64,000 nucleotides of DNA from Ustilago trichophora (taxonomy: Eukaryota; Basidiomycota; Ustilaginomycetes; Ustilaginales; Ustilaginaceae). A model generated the notes under the pieces. It had not been told where the DNA came from. It made no database searches and saw only the letters and a list, made by a program, of their open reading frames with translations. The first letter of the stretch is position 1. Each line of letters starts with the position of its first letter. Shown in pieces: positions 1 to 10,386 of this stretch. Location: contig OOIN01000001.1 in assembly GCA_900323505.1 (NCBI GenBank), positions 62,001 to 126,000 of the forward strand, in the 5' to 3' direction. Made by a program: the position numbers and the translations under genes.

Positions 1-2412
1 GATCAGACCGGCCGGGGGCTTTTGGTGTGTCGGATGTGTGAGCCCGACAAGGCCGCCGAGTAAAGTTCGTCCATCGGTCCGTGGCTTGCCGCCGTGCGGT
101 TCCAAGACGAGAAGAAAGATATTGGAAATCGACATGTTGATAGCAACGGATTCTTGTCCGGAAGAGAGAGGCAGCTGAACGGGGTCCTGGCTCGCTTGTG
201 CAAGTTGAGCATGCCAAGCCTTTCGTCCTGCAGCTGACTTTGTCGACCCGCTCCTTCTTTTGTACTTGATTCTCCCTTTCGATTTGCATACCGCTGCCTC
301 TTGGCCTCGAGGATACACTAGTCAAACTTTCCTCAAGTTCAAGTTGAGCTGATCTCGACGCTTGGAACTCCTTTTGACAGTCATTGTACGATAATGAGAC
401 TTGAATCAATATTATTTTATTCTGTGCCAACTACCGCAATAGCAGGCTCTTCGAGTTTGGTGTCAAGCTGTCCGAGTCGTCGCTTTCAGGAGGCTAAGAG
501 GGGCCTTGGTTTTTGGCAGTGGCCCCGCTGTTTCAAGCTGAAGAGCCACGCGGTTTTTTGTAGCCAATCAGAAAGCGACACTCTTGAACGTGTCGATGCG
601 GAGTGCAGATTTTCAGCTGCATCTCGAAGAACGTGGACAGCTGTGCATGAATTGCCTGCCAAAAAAGAGCGTCGGGATCTGCCACACCTCCACGCAAACT
701 GTCTCGACACCCAGACTTGATCGAGAGCTGGCCATCAAGCTCTTCTCAAACGAGATCTTTCTTACAGGGTCAACCTTGGTGCAAATCGATCGGTCACGTC
801 GAACTCGCTCTCCACTGCAGGCTCTTTGTACACGGTCGCATGGTTCGAGGATGGGGCACGGACGACAATTCTCCGCACAGACTGTAACAAGCCTGATTCG
901 CTTTTTGGACGTCAGTCAGAAGAACGTGCTCACACCTCGCGAAGCCTCGTACCTTGAGTCCCTTGGAGTTCTTTTGCTACACTTCAGAGTCTTGCACGAC
1001 CTAGACACATCTCAGTGGCTGACTCTGGCTTGTTCCTACTGTACACGTTCTCTTAGCATCACCACCTTTCCGCGGCTGGTGTGTTGCCGCCCGCTCCTGA
1101 CCGCACCTACCGCCAAGCCTTGTATGATACCGCGGCCAACCTTGTTCCCGCCGATTGATGAAGCGAGTCTTATCCAACCGTCGGGACCAAGCTCGCCGGA
1201 ATGTTGACGACGCTGAAATCAACTGAAATACGCAAGAGCCAAGCTACAGGCTAGCGTAGCTTCGATGTCTGTGGCGATGGAGCCGTTCCAAATATGCAAG
1301 GTGTAGACGTGGCGCTGCAGACGGTACCTCATCACCCGCCCACAGACGATTCATCTCTGGCTTCTCATTCGACGAGGAGATCAGAGCGTTGCGGAGAACT
1401 CCAGCTAGTCATCGAATCTTGATCTTAGTCAATCAACGCATAGCCGGGCTGCAGACATGCTGTTTGTCTTCGAACCCACACTGGTTTTCGGGGCCGATTG
1501 CGTGAAATGAATGCGACGTTGAAATCCGAACAGAAACGACGGTGAACTACACAAAGCAGAAAGCACAACAGAGACAGAGAGAGAGGGAGAGAGAGAGAGG
1601 GAGAACATCGTCGACCCAGATTGTTGAAGCAGAAAGCCAAATTTGGCCAGTTGGCCGTGGCAGTCTCCCCTTGCCAAGCGAAACGCCTGGCTTGAGTCGA
1701 GCCTAGATTTTCTCCATGTGCAAAAATCAAAAAAGAGAAAAAGATTTTCTGAACCGGCTGTCCGACACGAATTAGGCCGCATCCGCTGGTTGGGCTCCAC
1801 CGCCGCAATGGGTGACCTTCTTTACTCTGACTCGCTCGCTCTCTCGCTGCAAACTTCTCGACAAGCACGAGGTTGCAAAGGATACATCGACACACCCAGC
1901 TTTCACCATCGGCCTATCAATGGAAACGTGTCCTTTCAGAATTCGTTTCTCCCATCTGTGGTTGGTTCATCAGACCCTCCGTTTCAAACCCACGCGCGCC
2001 GCCCTGGTGCCACCTTCCCAACTCAACCAGGTTCGACCCGAGCTTTGTCGTGCATGGTCCATCGACAAGGCAGTCAAGCAGCCAGGTGACAATCAAGAAA
2101 ATGTCTATCCGCAGCGCCATGGCTCGGGTTGAGGTGCCTGTACGCTTCTCGGGCGCTTGCCGAGCTTAGCGTCTGCTTGAGCGTCTGCAAAGGGCTACGC
2201 CTGGTGGACACGCGTAAGGGACGGCAACGCAACCAAGCTGTATAGCACGCTTAGCCACCAACCTTTCCAACCCTATATCAGACCGGACTCTCCGATCCCA
2301 CTTCCCATTTTCTTCTCCTCACCCATCCCTTCAAGCCTTCTCTGTTCCGTCACCTCCTCCTCCTTACCATACTCTTCCCGCCACCACACGCCGAAGAGCT
2401 TTTACATCCAAG
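1..2412. other. Intergenic, no supported gene
   Basis: No open frame here has a recognisable domain or the codon usage of the neighbouring genes. The longest, on the plus strand at 584-1207, shows no family signature. A purine-rich GAGA tract lies near 1565-1605. The last 150 bases before the transporter gene are pyrimidine-rich, and a TATATC element sits at 2274, about 140 bases before the start codon. An intron-rich or fast-evolving gene could be missed. Confidence 0.5.
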
Positions 2413-4008
2413 ATGGCTTTCGGTTCTGATATGGACGCCTGGGCCGGCGACACCGGCCTGGCCCTCGTTGAGAAGAATGAGAAGAAGTCGCGCTTCTCCG
2501 TCTCCTGGGCTGAGGCCAAGCTCCTCACCATTGCTGGTGTTGGTTTCCTCATGGACGCTTGGGACTTGTTTATCATCAACATGATCTACGCGATCATTCT
2601 CGTCGCCTACTACCCCAAGGGTACTAAGAACATCGACTGGGGTCTCGAGGGTGGTGTGCTCAAGGCCTCCGCCAACGTCGGTAACATTGTCGGTCAGCTC
2701 TTCTTCGGTTTCTGCGGTGACATGTTCGGTCGTTCCGCCGTTTACGGCAAGGAGCTCATCATCGTCATCATTGCCGTCATCCTCCAGATCTCTGCTCCCG
2801 ATTCGATCGGCGGCCACGGTATCACCATCTGGCTCGCTGTCCTCCGTTTCGTCATGGGTATCGGTATCGGCGGTGACTACCCCATGTCTGCCACCATCGT
2901 TTCCGACCGATCCCACAACAAGAACCGCGGTTTCCTCCTCTCGTGGATCTTCTCCAACCAGGGTTGGGGTAACCTCGTCGGTGCTCTCTTTGCCGTCATT
3001 GTCATCGCCGGCTACCGCCACTACGTTGACGCTGGTCAGGTTCACAAGCTTTCGGGTGCTTGGCGTATCCTTCAGGGTCTTACCCTGATCCCCGCCTTCA
3101 TCGTCCTCTACTTCCGTCTCACCCTTGTCGAGTCGACCCGTTTCACCCAGGCTCGTAAGCTCCAGGACGACCCCGAGCTCATCGCCAAGGGACAAGCCGC
3201 TCTTAACCGATCTCCCTCGGACGAGGAAGACCTCACTAAGGAGAAGGCTCTTGGCGGCGATGTCACCCCCATCGAGAACACTGCCGTCGGCATGTCATTC
3301 AAGTCGATCGGCAAGCCCAAGAACGAGTTCATCGAGTACTTCTCCGAGTGGAAGAACCTCAAGGCTCTGATCGGATGCGCCGCCTGCTGGTTCCTCGTCG
3401 ACATCACCTTCTACGGTATCAACCTCAACCAGTCTTCGATTCTTTCGGCTATCGGCTTCACCAAGGGCTCCACCTGGGGCAAGCTCATGAAGACCGCCAC
3501 TGGTAACCTCATCATCACCTGCGCTGGTTTCCTCCCCGGTTACTTCTTCACCATGTTCACCGTCGACATTGTTGGCCGCAAGCCCATCCAGCTCCTCGGT
3601 TTCATCATGAACGCCCTCTTCCTCGGTATCCTTGCTGGCAAGTTCGACTCTCTGAAGCACCAGACAGGTCCCTTCTTCGTCGTGTTCGTCTTCCTTCAAC
3701 TTTTTTTCAACTTTGGAGCTAACGCCACAACTTTCATCGTACCCGCCGAAGCCTTCCCCACCCGAGTTCGTGCCACCGCTCACGGTTTCTGTGCAGCCTG
3801 CGGAAAGTGCGGTGCCATTCTGTCGTCGCTCTTCTTCTCGTACCTCGCCAGCAAGACCAAGCTCGGCAACACGGGTGTCTTCTGGATCTTCTTTGGTGTC
3901 TCGATTCTTGGCGCCATTGTCACCTACTTCATGGTCCCCGAGACCAAGGAGTACGACGCCGACGAGGAGGACCGCAAGTTCCTCGCCGCCCGCGCTGGTC
4001 TTCAGTAA
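2413..4008 (+). CDS. Pho84-like inorganic phosphate:H+ symporter (MFS)
   Basis: A 531-residue major facilitator of the phosphate:proton symporter family, expected to import inorganic phosphate across the plasma membrane. About twelve hydrophobic segments are visible, split by a charged central loop near residues 250-310. Family signatures include FLMDAWDLFIINM in the first segment, GIGIGGDYPMSATIVSD around residue 155, and AEAFPTRVRATAHG with the following CGKCGAIL in the second half. The length fits fungal Pho84 proteins. The ATG at 2413 follows a CT-rich leader and begins the conserved region without extra sequence. The gene is intronless. I see no CACGTG Pho4-type site just upstream, so phosphate control is unproven. 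The family is certain; phosphate rather than another anion follows from the family. Confidence 0.93.
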   Translation: MAFGSDMDAWAGDTGLALVEKNEKKSRFSVSWAEAKLLTIAGVGFLMDAWDLFIINMIYAIILVAYYPKGTKNIDWGLEGGVLKASANVGNIVGQLFFGFCGDMFGRSAVYGKELIIVIIAVILQISAPDSIGGHGITIWLAVLRFVMGIGIGGDYPMSATIVSDRSHNKNRGFLLSWIFSNQGWGNLVGALFAVIVIAGYRHYVDAGQVHKLSGAWRILQGLTLIPAFIVLYFRLTLVESTRFTQARKLQDDPELIAKGQAALNRSPSDEEDLTKEKALGGDVTPIENTAVGMSFKSIGKPKNEFIEYFSEWKNLKALIGCAACWFLVDITFYGINLNQSSILSAIGFTKGSTWGKLMKTATGNLIITCAGFLPGYFFTMFTVDIVGRKPIQLLGFIMNALFLGILAGKFDSLKHQTGPFFVVFVFLQLFFNFGANATTFIVPAEAFPTRVRATAHGFCAACGKCGAILSSLFFSYLASKTKLGNTGVFWIFFGVSILGAIVTYFMVPETKEYDADEEDRKFLAARAGLQ

Positions 4009-4931
4009 GCAGTCCGAGCTTTCGGATCCTGCTTTATCTCCTTTCGTTAGACATCATCGCCCCCGCCTGGTGGTCTCCACCCAAAAGTCTTTTTTGGATC
4101 TCGCCGTCCATGTATATCCCTCCGCCTCATTTTCGCGGTCCATCGGCTTCGTTTCACATTGTCATCTAATTAGGGTTTCTTGTCAATCACAGTTTCATTA
4201 CTGGGCATTCTTCAGCAGCTGGCGAATGTGTACTTGGATTCTGATGCTCAGCGCGATGGACATGAGTATGAGCACAACCTTCCGAGTCCAGCAATGATCA
4301 CCCTGTAGGATGCGAGTTGGGAGTGAACCATGTGATGGGGTTCGTGGCTTTGAGGGTGGGAGCTGTCGAGATGTGCCGAGATGGTGTGTTGCTTCTCGCG
4401 CGAGAAAGTAAAATTTCCAATCTTCGGTCTGACGCCCAGATGCAGCGGCGAGTCGAGAATTCCAAGCTCTGCGCCTGAGTCTTGGAGGAATGATTCAGAT
4501 TTTTCTTTTTCAACGCTCCTCTCGGCTGTACTGTACAGTACTGTACCTTCTGCTGCTGCTTGATGCCTCACAATGATGCAATGCTGTATGCCTCCACAGC
4601 AAGGACAGTAGAGGGCGGAAGGGAACCGAGCTACCGCACGCGCGACAGCTGGTCCTTCGCATCTAGACCCTGCATTCCGACAAGTCTAGCCTCCTCGCCG
4701 GCCCATCCAAGATGCTATGGAGCGGCTGCTACTTTGGTCCGACCTCGCCAGGGCACCTGAGCCATAGTCGGTGCAAGTCTCACATCCCGGCTTTGTCAGT
4801 CCCAACTCGCCTTGCTCTTTGATGAGTGAGAGTTTCGCTTCATCCAACAAGACGTCCACATCTCTATTCTTTCCAAGGCTCGCTCCTCTTTCCTTCTCCG
4901 CCATATCCACATCTATGACGGCAAAATCACC
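4009..4931. other. Intergenic region between transporter and esterase
   Basis: This holds the 3' region of the transporter and the 5' region of the esterase. A palindromic cluster of three overlapping TACTGTA/TACAGTA heptamers lies at 4529-4545. A short upstream reading frame begins at 4915. No gene is supported. Confidence 0.6.
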
Positions 4932-4947
4932 ATGTTGGACGCGTTGA
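4915..4947 (+). promoter_or_regulatory. Upstream ORF overlapping the esterase start codon
   Basis: An ATG 17 bases before the esterase start opens a 10-codon frame (MTAKSPCWTR) that ends at TGA 4945-4947, just past the main ATG at 4932. It is in a different frame. If the 5' UTR includes it, it should lower translation of the esterase unless it is skipped by leaky scanning. Confidence 0.4.
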
Positions 4948-6182
4948 TCATCAAGGCGATCAGGGCAATCCTGCCCCTAGCCACGCCGCTTATCACCCCA
5001 AAACAGTCTCCAGCGCCCAAGCCGAACGTGACGACCTACATCCCATCACCGTTTGTTCCCGGCAAGATTACCCGGAAGGAGCAACGACGCCGTCTCAAGG
5101 CCGATATCTACTGGCCATCTAGCCAGCCTGACGACGTAGCCCTGCCGATTGTCATCAACTTGCACGGCTCGGGTTTCTGCTTTCACACCCACGGTGACGA
5201 CGCGCGCTTCTGTGCCTACGCCGCTCGCACCCTCCCAGCCATCGTGATTGACGTCGACTACTCACACGCACCTGAACATCCCTGGCCAGCGGCAGTGGAA
5301 GACGTCGATTCAGCCATCCAATTCGCCAAGCACTTTGCCAATGAGAATCGCAAGCAGCGTCGCCGACATGGTGCTGTCGGAGCTACAGGTCAAAAAGAGT
5401 GGCTATGGGACCCCAACCGTGTCGCTTTGGTTGGCTTCAGCTCGGGTGGAAACCTAGCACTGATCGGCGCCACTCGCGCAGAGTTCCACGGTGGCGTTCA
5501 GTCAGCCGTCGCCTTCTACCCTTCGACAAATCTCGACGAAGATCCTTATGCCAAGCCACAGTTGAAACCTGTGAAAGGCGCTGCGGGAGGCACACTTCCA
5601 CCCTGGCTTCGCAAGATCCTTTATCGATGTTATGTTCCAATCGAGAAGGTCAAGGATCGGAAGCAGCCCCTCATCTCGCCATTGTTTGCCGATCCGGCCT
5701 CCTTCCCACCTTCGGTCACCATTTTGACTGCAGAGCAAGACTCGCTCGCTCGAGAGGCGCGGAAGCTTGCAGACCGCCTCGATTCCAGTCCTGCCTACAA
5801 GGGATCCATCTTACATTGGGAAGCGCAGGGTCAAGGCCACAACTGGGACAAAATGACCAAGCAAGGTACCAGGCCGGAGAAGATGAAGGACGAGGCCTAC
5901 TCTCTAACGCTACGACGAATCAGGGATGCCTTCGCGTCCATCGGCATTGGGTATGATGATCCGCGTGTCCGGCTTGATGAAGCTGATGAGCACGAAGAAG
6001 AAGATGAAGAGGAGGACGAAGGAGACCAAACAGGCGATCGAGCCGCACACAACGCTTCAAGACCGGCTGCCTTGTCCGACAGCGCAGAAACTCGTTCCAG
6101 ATCTAGCCTGAACACATCCACTACTGCGGATGCTCGTGACTCGCTCTCGCGACCAGCCACCCTCAAAAGTCCTAAGCTCTAG
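4932..6182 (+). CDS. Alpha/beta-hydrolase, HSL-family esterase/lipase
   Basis: A 416-residue serine hydrolase of the hormone-sensitive-lipase type (alpha/beta hydrolase fold-3), likely cutting carboxylic esters. The oxyanion-hole motif is LHGSGFCFH near residue 78, where HGGG is more usual. It is followed by the typical DYSHAPEHPWPAA stretch. The nucleophile elbow is GFSSGG near residue 169. The acid is probably the Asp of AEQDS and the His is in GQGHNW near residue 303, so the triad looks complete. After about residue 350 comes a low-complexity acidic then Ser/Arg-rich tail, not part of the fold. There is no clear signal peptide; a hydrophobic N-terminus could be a weak anchor. The natural substrate cannot be inferred. 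Confidence 0.85.
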   Translation: MLDALIIKAIRAILPLATPLITPKQSPAPKPNVTTYIPSPFVPGKITRKEQRRRLKADIYWPSSQPDDVALPIVINLHGSGFCFHTHGDDARFCAYAARTLPAIVIDVDYSHAPEHPWPAAVEDVDSAIQFAKHFANENRKQRRRHGAVGATGQKEWLWDPNRVALVGFSSGGNLALIGATRAEFHGGVQSAVAFYPSTNLDEDPYAKPQLKPVKGAAGGTLPPWLRKILYRCYVPIEKVKDRKQPLISPLFADPASFPPSVTILTAEQDSLAREARKLADRLDSSPAYKGSILHWEAQGQGHNWDKMTKQGTRPEKMKDEAYSLTLRRIRDAFASIGIGYDDPRVRLDEADEHEEEDEEEDEGDQTGDRAAHNASRPAALSDSAETRSRSSLNTSTTADARDSLSRPATLKSPKL

Positions 6183-6665
6183 TCGCAACATTGCTCGCTC
6201 ATTTGTACACGCGATCCTCGCGATTCACGACACTCTTTTGACCTAGATAATAGATACCCAAGCTTCCTTGGCACCTTGCATTGACATGTTGCGTCCAATG
6301 AGCTTGCGGCAGGCGTTTGTTCATGGTGCGCTTGTGTGCGATGAATGCGTTTGACGGTCGACAATCAGAGCAACCGCGACACAACTTTCAGTCAAAGTGA
6401 TCTCGGAGGTGACATGGGTGTAATTATCGCTGAACAGATGGTTGGTGTTGCAGATTATGGGGGAAGAAAAGGGTAGCGTTTCTGAGATACATGAGACAAG
6501 GGTTGACGTATGAGCATACTCAAAGTATGCCTCACAGGTTCACACCAAGCCAAATTGGTACGACGTGGCCAAGTTAGGGTTTGCAACCTCAATTGTTTCT
6601 TGAATTGGTTGGCAAACAAAACGGAATCATTGCGACATGTGTGACTGTCGAACAAGAACACAGAC
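6183..6665. other. Convergent intergenic region
   Basis: Lies between the stop codons of the esterase and the RING protein and holds both 3' ends. No gene, RNA or repeat was recognised. Confidence 0.6.
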
Positions 6666-8576
6666 TCAGGACACTATGCTTGTGCTCCGCCGCGAAGCAG
6701 CAGCAGCCGCCCTCGGACTGAAGCTGAGCACAACATGACAAGTCGGACAGAACGCCTGCGCGGTCAACCATGATACCAAGCAGACATCGTGCAGCTCGTG
6801 GCCGCAATCGAGCCTACAGAACTCGAACTTCTTCTTCTCCACCGCGTCCGTGTTCTTCTGCGCGCCATCCTGCGCAGCCGCTGTACGAGTTTGCTCGAAG
6901 CAAATGGCGCAATATACATCATCGTACGACTTCCATTTGTAGTCTCCTGCCTCTGCGGCCGCCCTCGGCCTCACCACAGACGCATACGGATCCTGCCCCT
7001 GCAGCAGGTGCACGCCCCACCTGCGACGGACGAACTCCAGGCACTCGACGGAGCTGCGCGCGCGAGACCAGATCTGCGTGAGGGACGCCAATTCCGATCG
7101 CAAGCTAAGCAGGGATAGTACCGGCGGCAGGGAAGTCGGCGAAAGCGTGGGCAGTCGTAACGTGATCACAGAGTAGATGAGCGCGCCGATGAGTTTATCG
7201 AAGAGTGCAGTGGCCATCTCGGAGAGCCATTTCGTGGAGACAAGAACTGATTGACCACGCAGGCGTGGGGCCCGGCGGCGACGGGTAGATGGAGTCTGTG
7301 TTGCGTCGTTGCGGTCCGGAAGGGTCAGTGGTGCGATAGGATGGGTGACGCTTGTTGATCGCAAAATTTCGTTCTCGGGCGCCCCGACTCGTCGATATGT
7401 CTGTTGTGGAAAGGCTTGACTCGGTGTCTCTGCGCGTGCGGCCTGAAAAGCGACGCCAGTGGTTATGGCTACGTCGTCGTCGTCGTTATTGTTGTTGTTG
7501 TTGTTGTTGTTGTTATTTGGCTGTCGAGCCCCTGGCTCCGCACTGATTCCATCTGCTGTAGCTGTCGGAGCTGCAGTGCTGATGGAAGGCATCATCGGAC
7601 GTCGCCTGCCACCGGCGTATCTCTGCGTTGCTGATCTCATCGCCGGCTCCGACAGCGCGGCCCTGACCGACCTTGGCAGGGGCAGCAGCTCCACCAGTGG
7701 CGGTAGATGTGATGGGGACGGCAACTTGATCTGCATCGGCACAATGCTCGAAATCAAGTCAGCGTCTACCTTTGGCAGAATACTGATCAGATGCACCACT
7801 GTAGATGCCGCTTCTAGCATGACAAACAGCGAGAGTGGTAGCAGTCCATCTGCCTGGAAGATCGACTTTGACTTTCGTTCCGGCACTTGAGGCTCAAGCG
7901 ATTCGTATCCGAGCTGTCCTCTCCAGATATGACAGCGAGAGTGGATCGCAGCTACGGTGCCCGGCTGTCCGGTGAGGATCGCCAGTGAAAAGAGGAAACC
8001 GAGATAGATGAGCGGCAGAGTCACCGAGTAGAATCTAGATTTGGCGCCAAGTAACGAGTTCTTGATGGCTCCATCTTCGACAGCCATTCCTGCTAGACGA
8101 ATTATCCAAAGCATATGGAGTGGAAGCAGCGCGGGAAGGACATGCTCGTCCACGATCAAGCCCCAGCTAAGCTTTGGGAAGCGGAAAAGGGAGCCGGGAG
8201 GAGGTTGCCCTTGTGGAGTCGCGGTAGTCTCTTTTTGCTGTGCTGATGGTGCTGGTGACGGATACGCTACACTGCTCTTTGATGCAACAGCTGTTGCATC
8301 GGGTTTGGAGCTGGCAGTCGAAGGAGTAGAGGAAAGAACCTCGGAGGCAGGAGCAGCAGCAGCTACAACCAGACCATCAATGACGCTGATCGACCAGCCT
8401 TGTTGCGCCGGTTGGCTGACGCTAACTGCAAGAGTTGCTGATGACGGAGAGGTGAGCTGACTCGTGTTGTAAGGGCTCAGGAGGACTAGAAGAAGCAACA
8501 GGCAGAGTCGAGGTCGGTAGACATTCTTCCGGAACGAGTCCAGGCTGGACGAGCTGAGTGCAAGCGAGGGTAGCAT
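6666..8576 (-). CDS. Membrane RING-H2 finger protein, likely E3 ubiquitin ligase
   Basis: A 636-residue protein whose C-terminus carries a RING-H2 finger: CAIC, a 31-residue first loop, then CGHELHDVC (C-x-H-x2-H-x2-C), ten residues and CPTC. The loop between the first two pairs is longer than usual. Upstream are several hydrophobic segments: one near the N-terminus (RLCLLLLLVLLSP), others around residues 150-250, and one near residue 460. This suggests a membrane-embedded ligase with a cytosolic RING, but location is not defined. An 11-residue Asn run followed by Asp lies mid-protein. The frame is open upstream of the ATG at 8576 but offers no earlier ATG. The partner and substrate are unknown. 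It resembles no named fungal ligase that I can recognise. Confidence 0.8.
   Translation of the reverse strand: MLPSLALSSSSLDSFRKNVYRPRLCLLLLLVLLSPYNTSQLTSPSSATLAVSVSQPAQQGWSISVIDGLVVAAAAPASEVLSSTPSTASSKPDATAVASKSSVAYPSPAPSAQQKETTATPQGQPPPGSLFRFPKLSWGLIVDEHVLPALLPLHMLWIIRLAGMAVEDGAIKNSLLGAKSRFYSVTLPLIYLGFLFSLAILTGQPGTVAAIHSRCHIWRGQLGYESLEPQVPERKSKSIFQADGLLPLSLFVMLEAASTVVHLISILPKVDADLISSIVPMQIKLPSPSHLPPLVELLPLPRSVRAALSEPAMRSATQRYAGGRRRPMMPSISTAAPTATADGISAEPGARQPNNNNNNNNNNNDDDDVAITTGVAFQAARAETPSQAFPQQTYRRVGAPENEILRSTSVTHPIAPLTLPDRNDATQTPSTRRRRAPRLRGQSVLVSTKWLSEMATALFDKLIGALIYSVITLRLPTLSPTSLPPVLSLLSLRSELASLTQIWSRARSSVECLEFVRRRWGVHLLQGQDPYASVVRPRAAAEAGDYKWKSYDDVYCAICFEQTRTAAAQDGAQKNTDAVEKKKFEFCRLDCGHELHDVCLVSWLTAQAFCPTCHVVLSFSPRAAAAASRRSTSIVS
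7487..7521. repeat. Trinucleotide run coding poly-Asn
   Basis: A GTT/TTG-phase microsatellite on the plus strand. On the minus strand it encodes the Asn run of the RING protein and is followed by Asp codons. It is in frame and likely length-variable between strains. Confidence 0.8.
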
Positions 8577-8982
8577 GGCTATCGATCCACATGGCACCGA
8601 GTCGTCCTGAGTATCGAAGCAGAAGCGTCGCAAGGAGCACAGAGCGTCGGTGAGATAGTGTTTGGGCTCTAATTCATGTTGTTGTGTGGTTGCGGTTGTG
8701 TGGGAAGACAAGTGCGAGTGCTTTGAAAGCGCATCACTTGAACCGCGTCGAGATTATAGAGTGGAGGCACAGGCACTTTTTCACAGAGACGCTGAAATGT
8801 TGCTGCTTTGGACCCTCTCAGTGTCTTTCCAGCCACCAAAGACACGAGAAACAGAGTCGCGTGCAGCAAACATCATCCGAGTTGGTTGCCGCTGCTTGCT
8901 TCTCAATCGCATCGTTCCTGCGTGACTTCTAGATGTTCCATCTCTGTGTAGATCACGGAGCAAGGGGCTGCGACAGGATATC
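8577..8982. other. Divergent promoter region
   Basis: The shared 5' region of the RING protein (minus) and the DNAJC8-like gene (plus). The minus-strand frame stays open here without an ATG. No specific binding site was recognised. Confidence 0.5.
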
Positions 8983-9962
8983 ATGACCGCGCCGGCTCCG
9001 CCACCACCTCCACCGCCCGGCCCCCCGCCGGGTCCACCTCCTGGACCACCGCCACCGGCTCCTCCACAGCTGGCACGAGGGCCGTCATCTGCCAATCCCC
9101 ACTCCGAACCAGCACCAGCCACAAGACCCCTAAGCAGCAGCATTTCAGACTCTCAGACTATTGCACCGCTTCCGAACCCTTCCAATGGTGCTGGAGGCTC
9201 GAATAAGAATTCGCAACAAGAGCCTACAGCTCCCGGCAGCTCAGCCAACGACAAGCGAGCCTTTGCGTTGGAACGCACCTCTCTCTTCCAACAGCTCGAA
9301 ATCGATCGTATACTCGGCGCGTTCCGCTTGAATCCGTACGATGTGCTCCAAGTGCCACTAGAAGCAGACGACAAGCAAATCAACAAGATCTATCGCAAAA
9401 AGTCGCTTCTCATTCACCCGGACAAGGTCAAGCATGGTAAGCCTCGCCGTCCAGCCCCTTGACATCTCAAATATTCCCCCTTTTCTAACCGACTTTCGTT
9501 CTTGATATCTCCTTGATCACGGCAGAAAGGGCGGTGGAAGCCTTCGACTTGCTCAAAAAGGCCTCTTCACACCTTTTGAACCAAGACAAGCGTAAAGTCC
9601 TCGACGAAACCGTCATGGATGCCCGGCTGATGGTGCTCAAGGAGCTTAATCTCCCCTTTGCTACTGCTTATGACGATCCGCGCCTGACAAATCTCAGCCC
9701 AAGCTGGGACGAGCGTGTACGTAAGGCTACCAAGGAGCTTATGGTGGACGACGAACTACGCAGACGCAAAGCGATTCGCATTCAACATCAGGCTGAGGGA
9801 GAGGCGCAGAGGAAGAAAGAGCAAGCTATCGAGGAACGGAAAAGGAAGATAGAACATGATGCTGCTTGGGAGCAGACCCGAGATCACAGAGTGGCGGATT
9901 GGAGAGCCTTCCAGAAGGGCAATAAGAAGAAAAAAAAGGCCGATGCCAATGTTCTTGGCTGA
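8983..9962 (+). CDS. DNAJC8/SPF31-like J-domain protein, two exons
   Basis: Exons 8983-9436 and 9526-9962 join to give 296 residues. The 89-bp intron has a GTAAG donor and a GGCAG acceptor. The J domain (NPYDVLQVPLEADDKQINK, then the HPD motif in LLIHPDKVKH) is completed only by splicing: it reads on as ERAVEAFDLLKKASSHLLNQ. A charged coiled-coil-like region follows, then the tail TRDHRVADWRAFQKGNKKKK, which matches the end of DNAJC8/SPF31 proteins. Those are spliceosome-associated J proteins of the nucleus. The N-terminal 35 residues are almost pure Pro/Gly, which is unusual for this family and could bind WW or SH3 domains. Family assignment rests on both the J domain and the C-terminal tail. 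Confidence 0.87.
9437..9525 (+). other. Intron of the DNAJC8-like gene
   Basis: Donor GTAAG at 9437, acceptor CAG ending at 9525, phase 1. Removing it restores the HPDKVKHERAVEAF junction of the J domain. Confidence 0.88.
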
Positions 9963-10386
9963 TCAGGTCGCATCAAACACATAGAGCAGTGGCTACCTAT
10001 TCAGAAGAGATCTACATGCTACTCTCTGCTGTGATTGCGATACACGATGCTACAGTACAGTACACAAAGGCTTTTGTGTGAGCGCCTTGTGAACACCTTG
10101 CGAAACGAACACAGGCGAGGACGGCGACCATCTTGAAAATTCACCGATGATGCTCTTTTCAACGCCTTGTTTTTATTTTTGGCGACAAAGACCTCCACAA
10201 AGGCTTCACAGCCTCGTCATGCACCAACCAACAGTTGTAACGCAGGTCTTTTCTTGCACTCATCCTGCTGAATTGCTCTTGTCAGGTGTGATAACTCTGT
10301 TTGAGACACAACCACATCAGATCATTCCGCCGTTGCAGCCTCCGCATTCCCACTCACCATCATCACACCAGGCTCATTCGACAGTC
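9963..10386. other. Intergenic region
   Basis: Two overlapping TACAGTA heptamers lie at 10051-10062. The frame of the next gene is open from an ATG at 10147, but the 80 residues this would add are rich in His, Pro and Gln and look like translated leader. Confidence 0.5.

Noticed and set aside
584..1207. A 207-codon plus-strand frame in the left intergenic region
   Set aside because: No domain, unusual residue make-up, codon use unlike the real genes, and overlapping frames on both strands.
8577..8711. N-terminal extension of the RING protein
   Set aside because: The frame is open, but the only possible starts there are non-ATG; the first in-frame ATG is at 8576.
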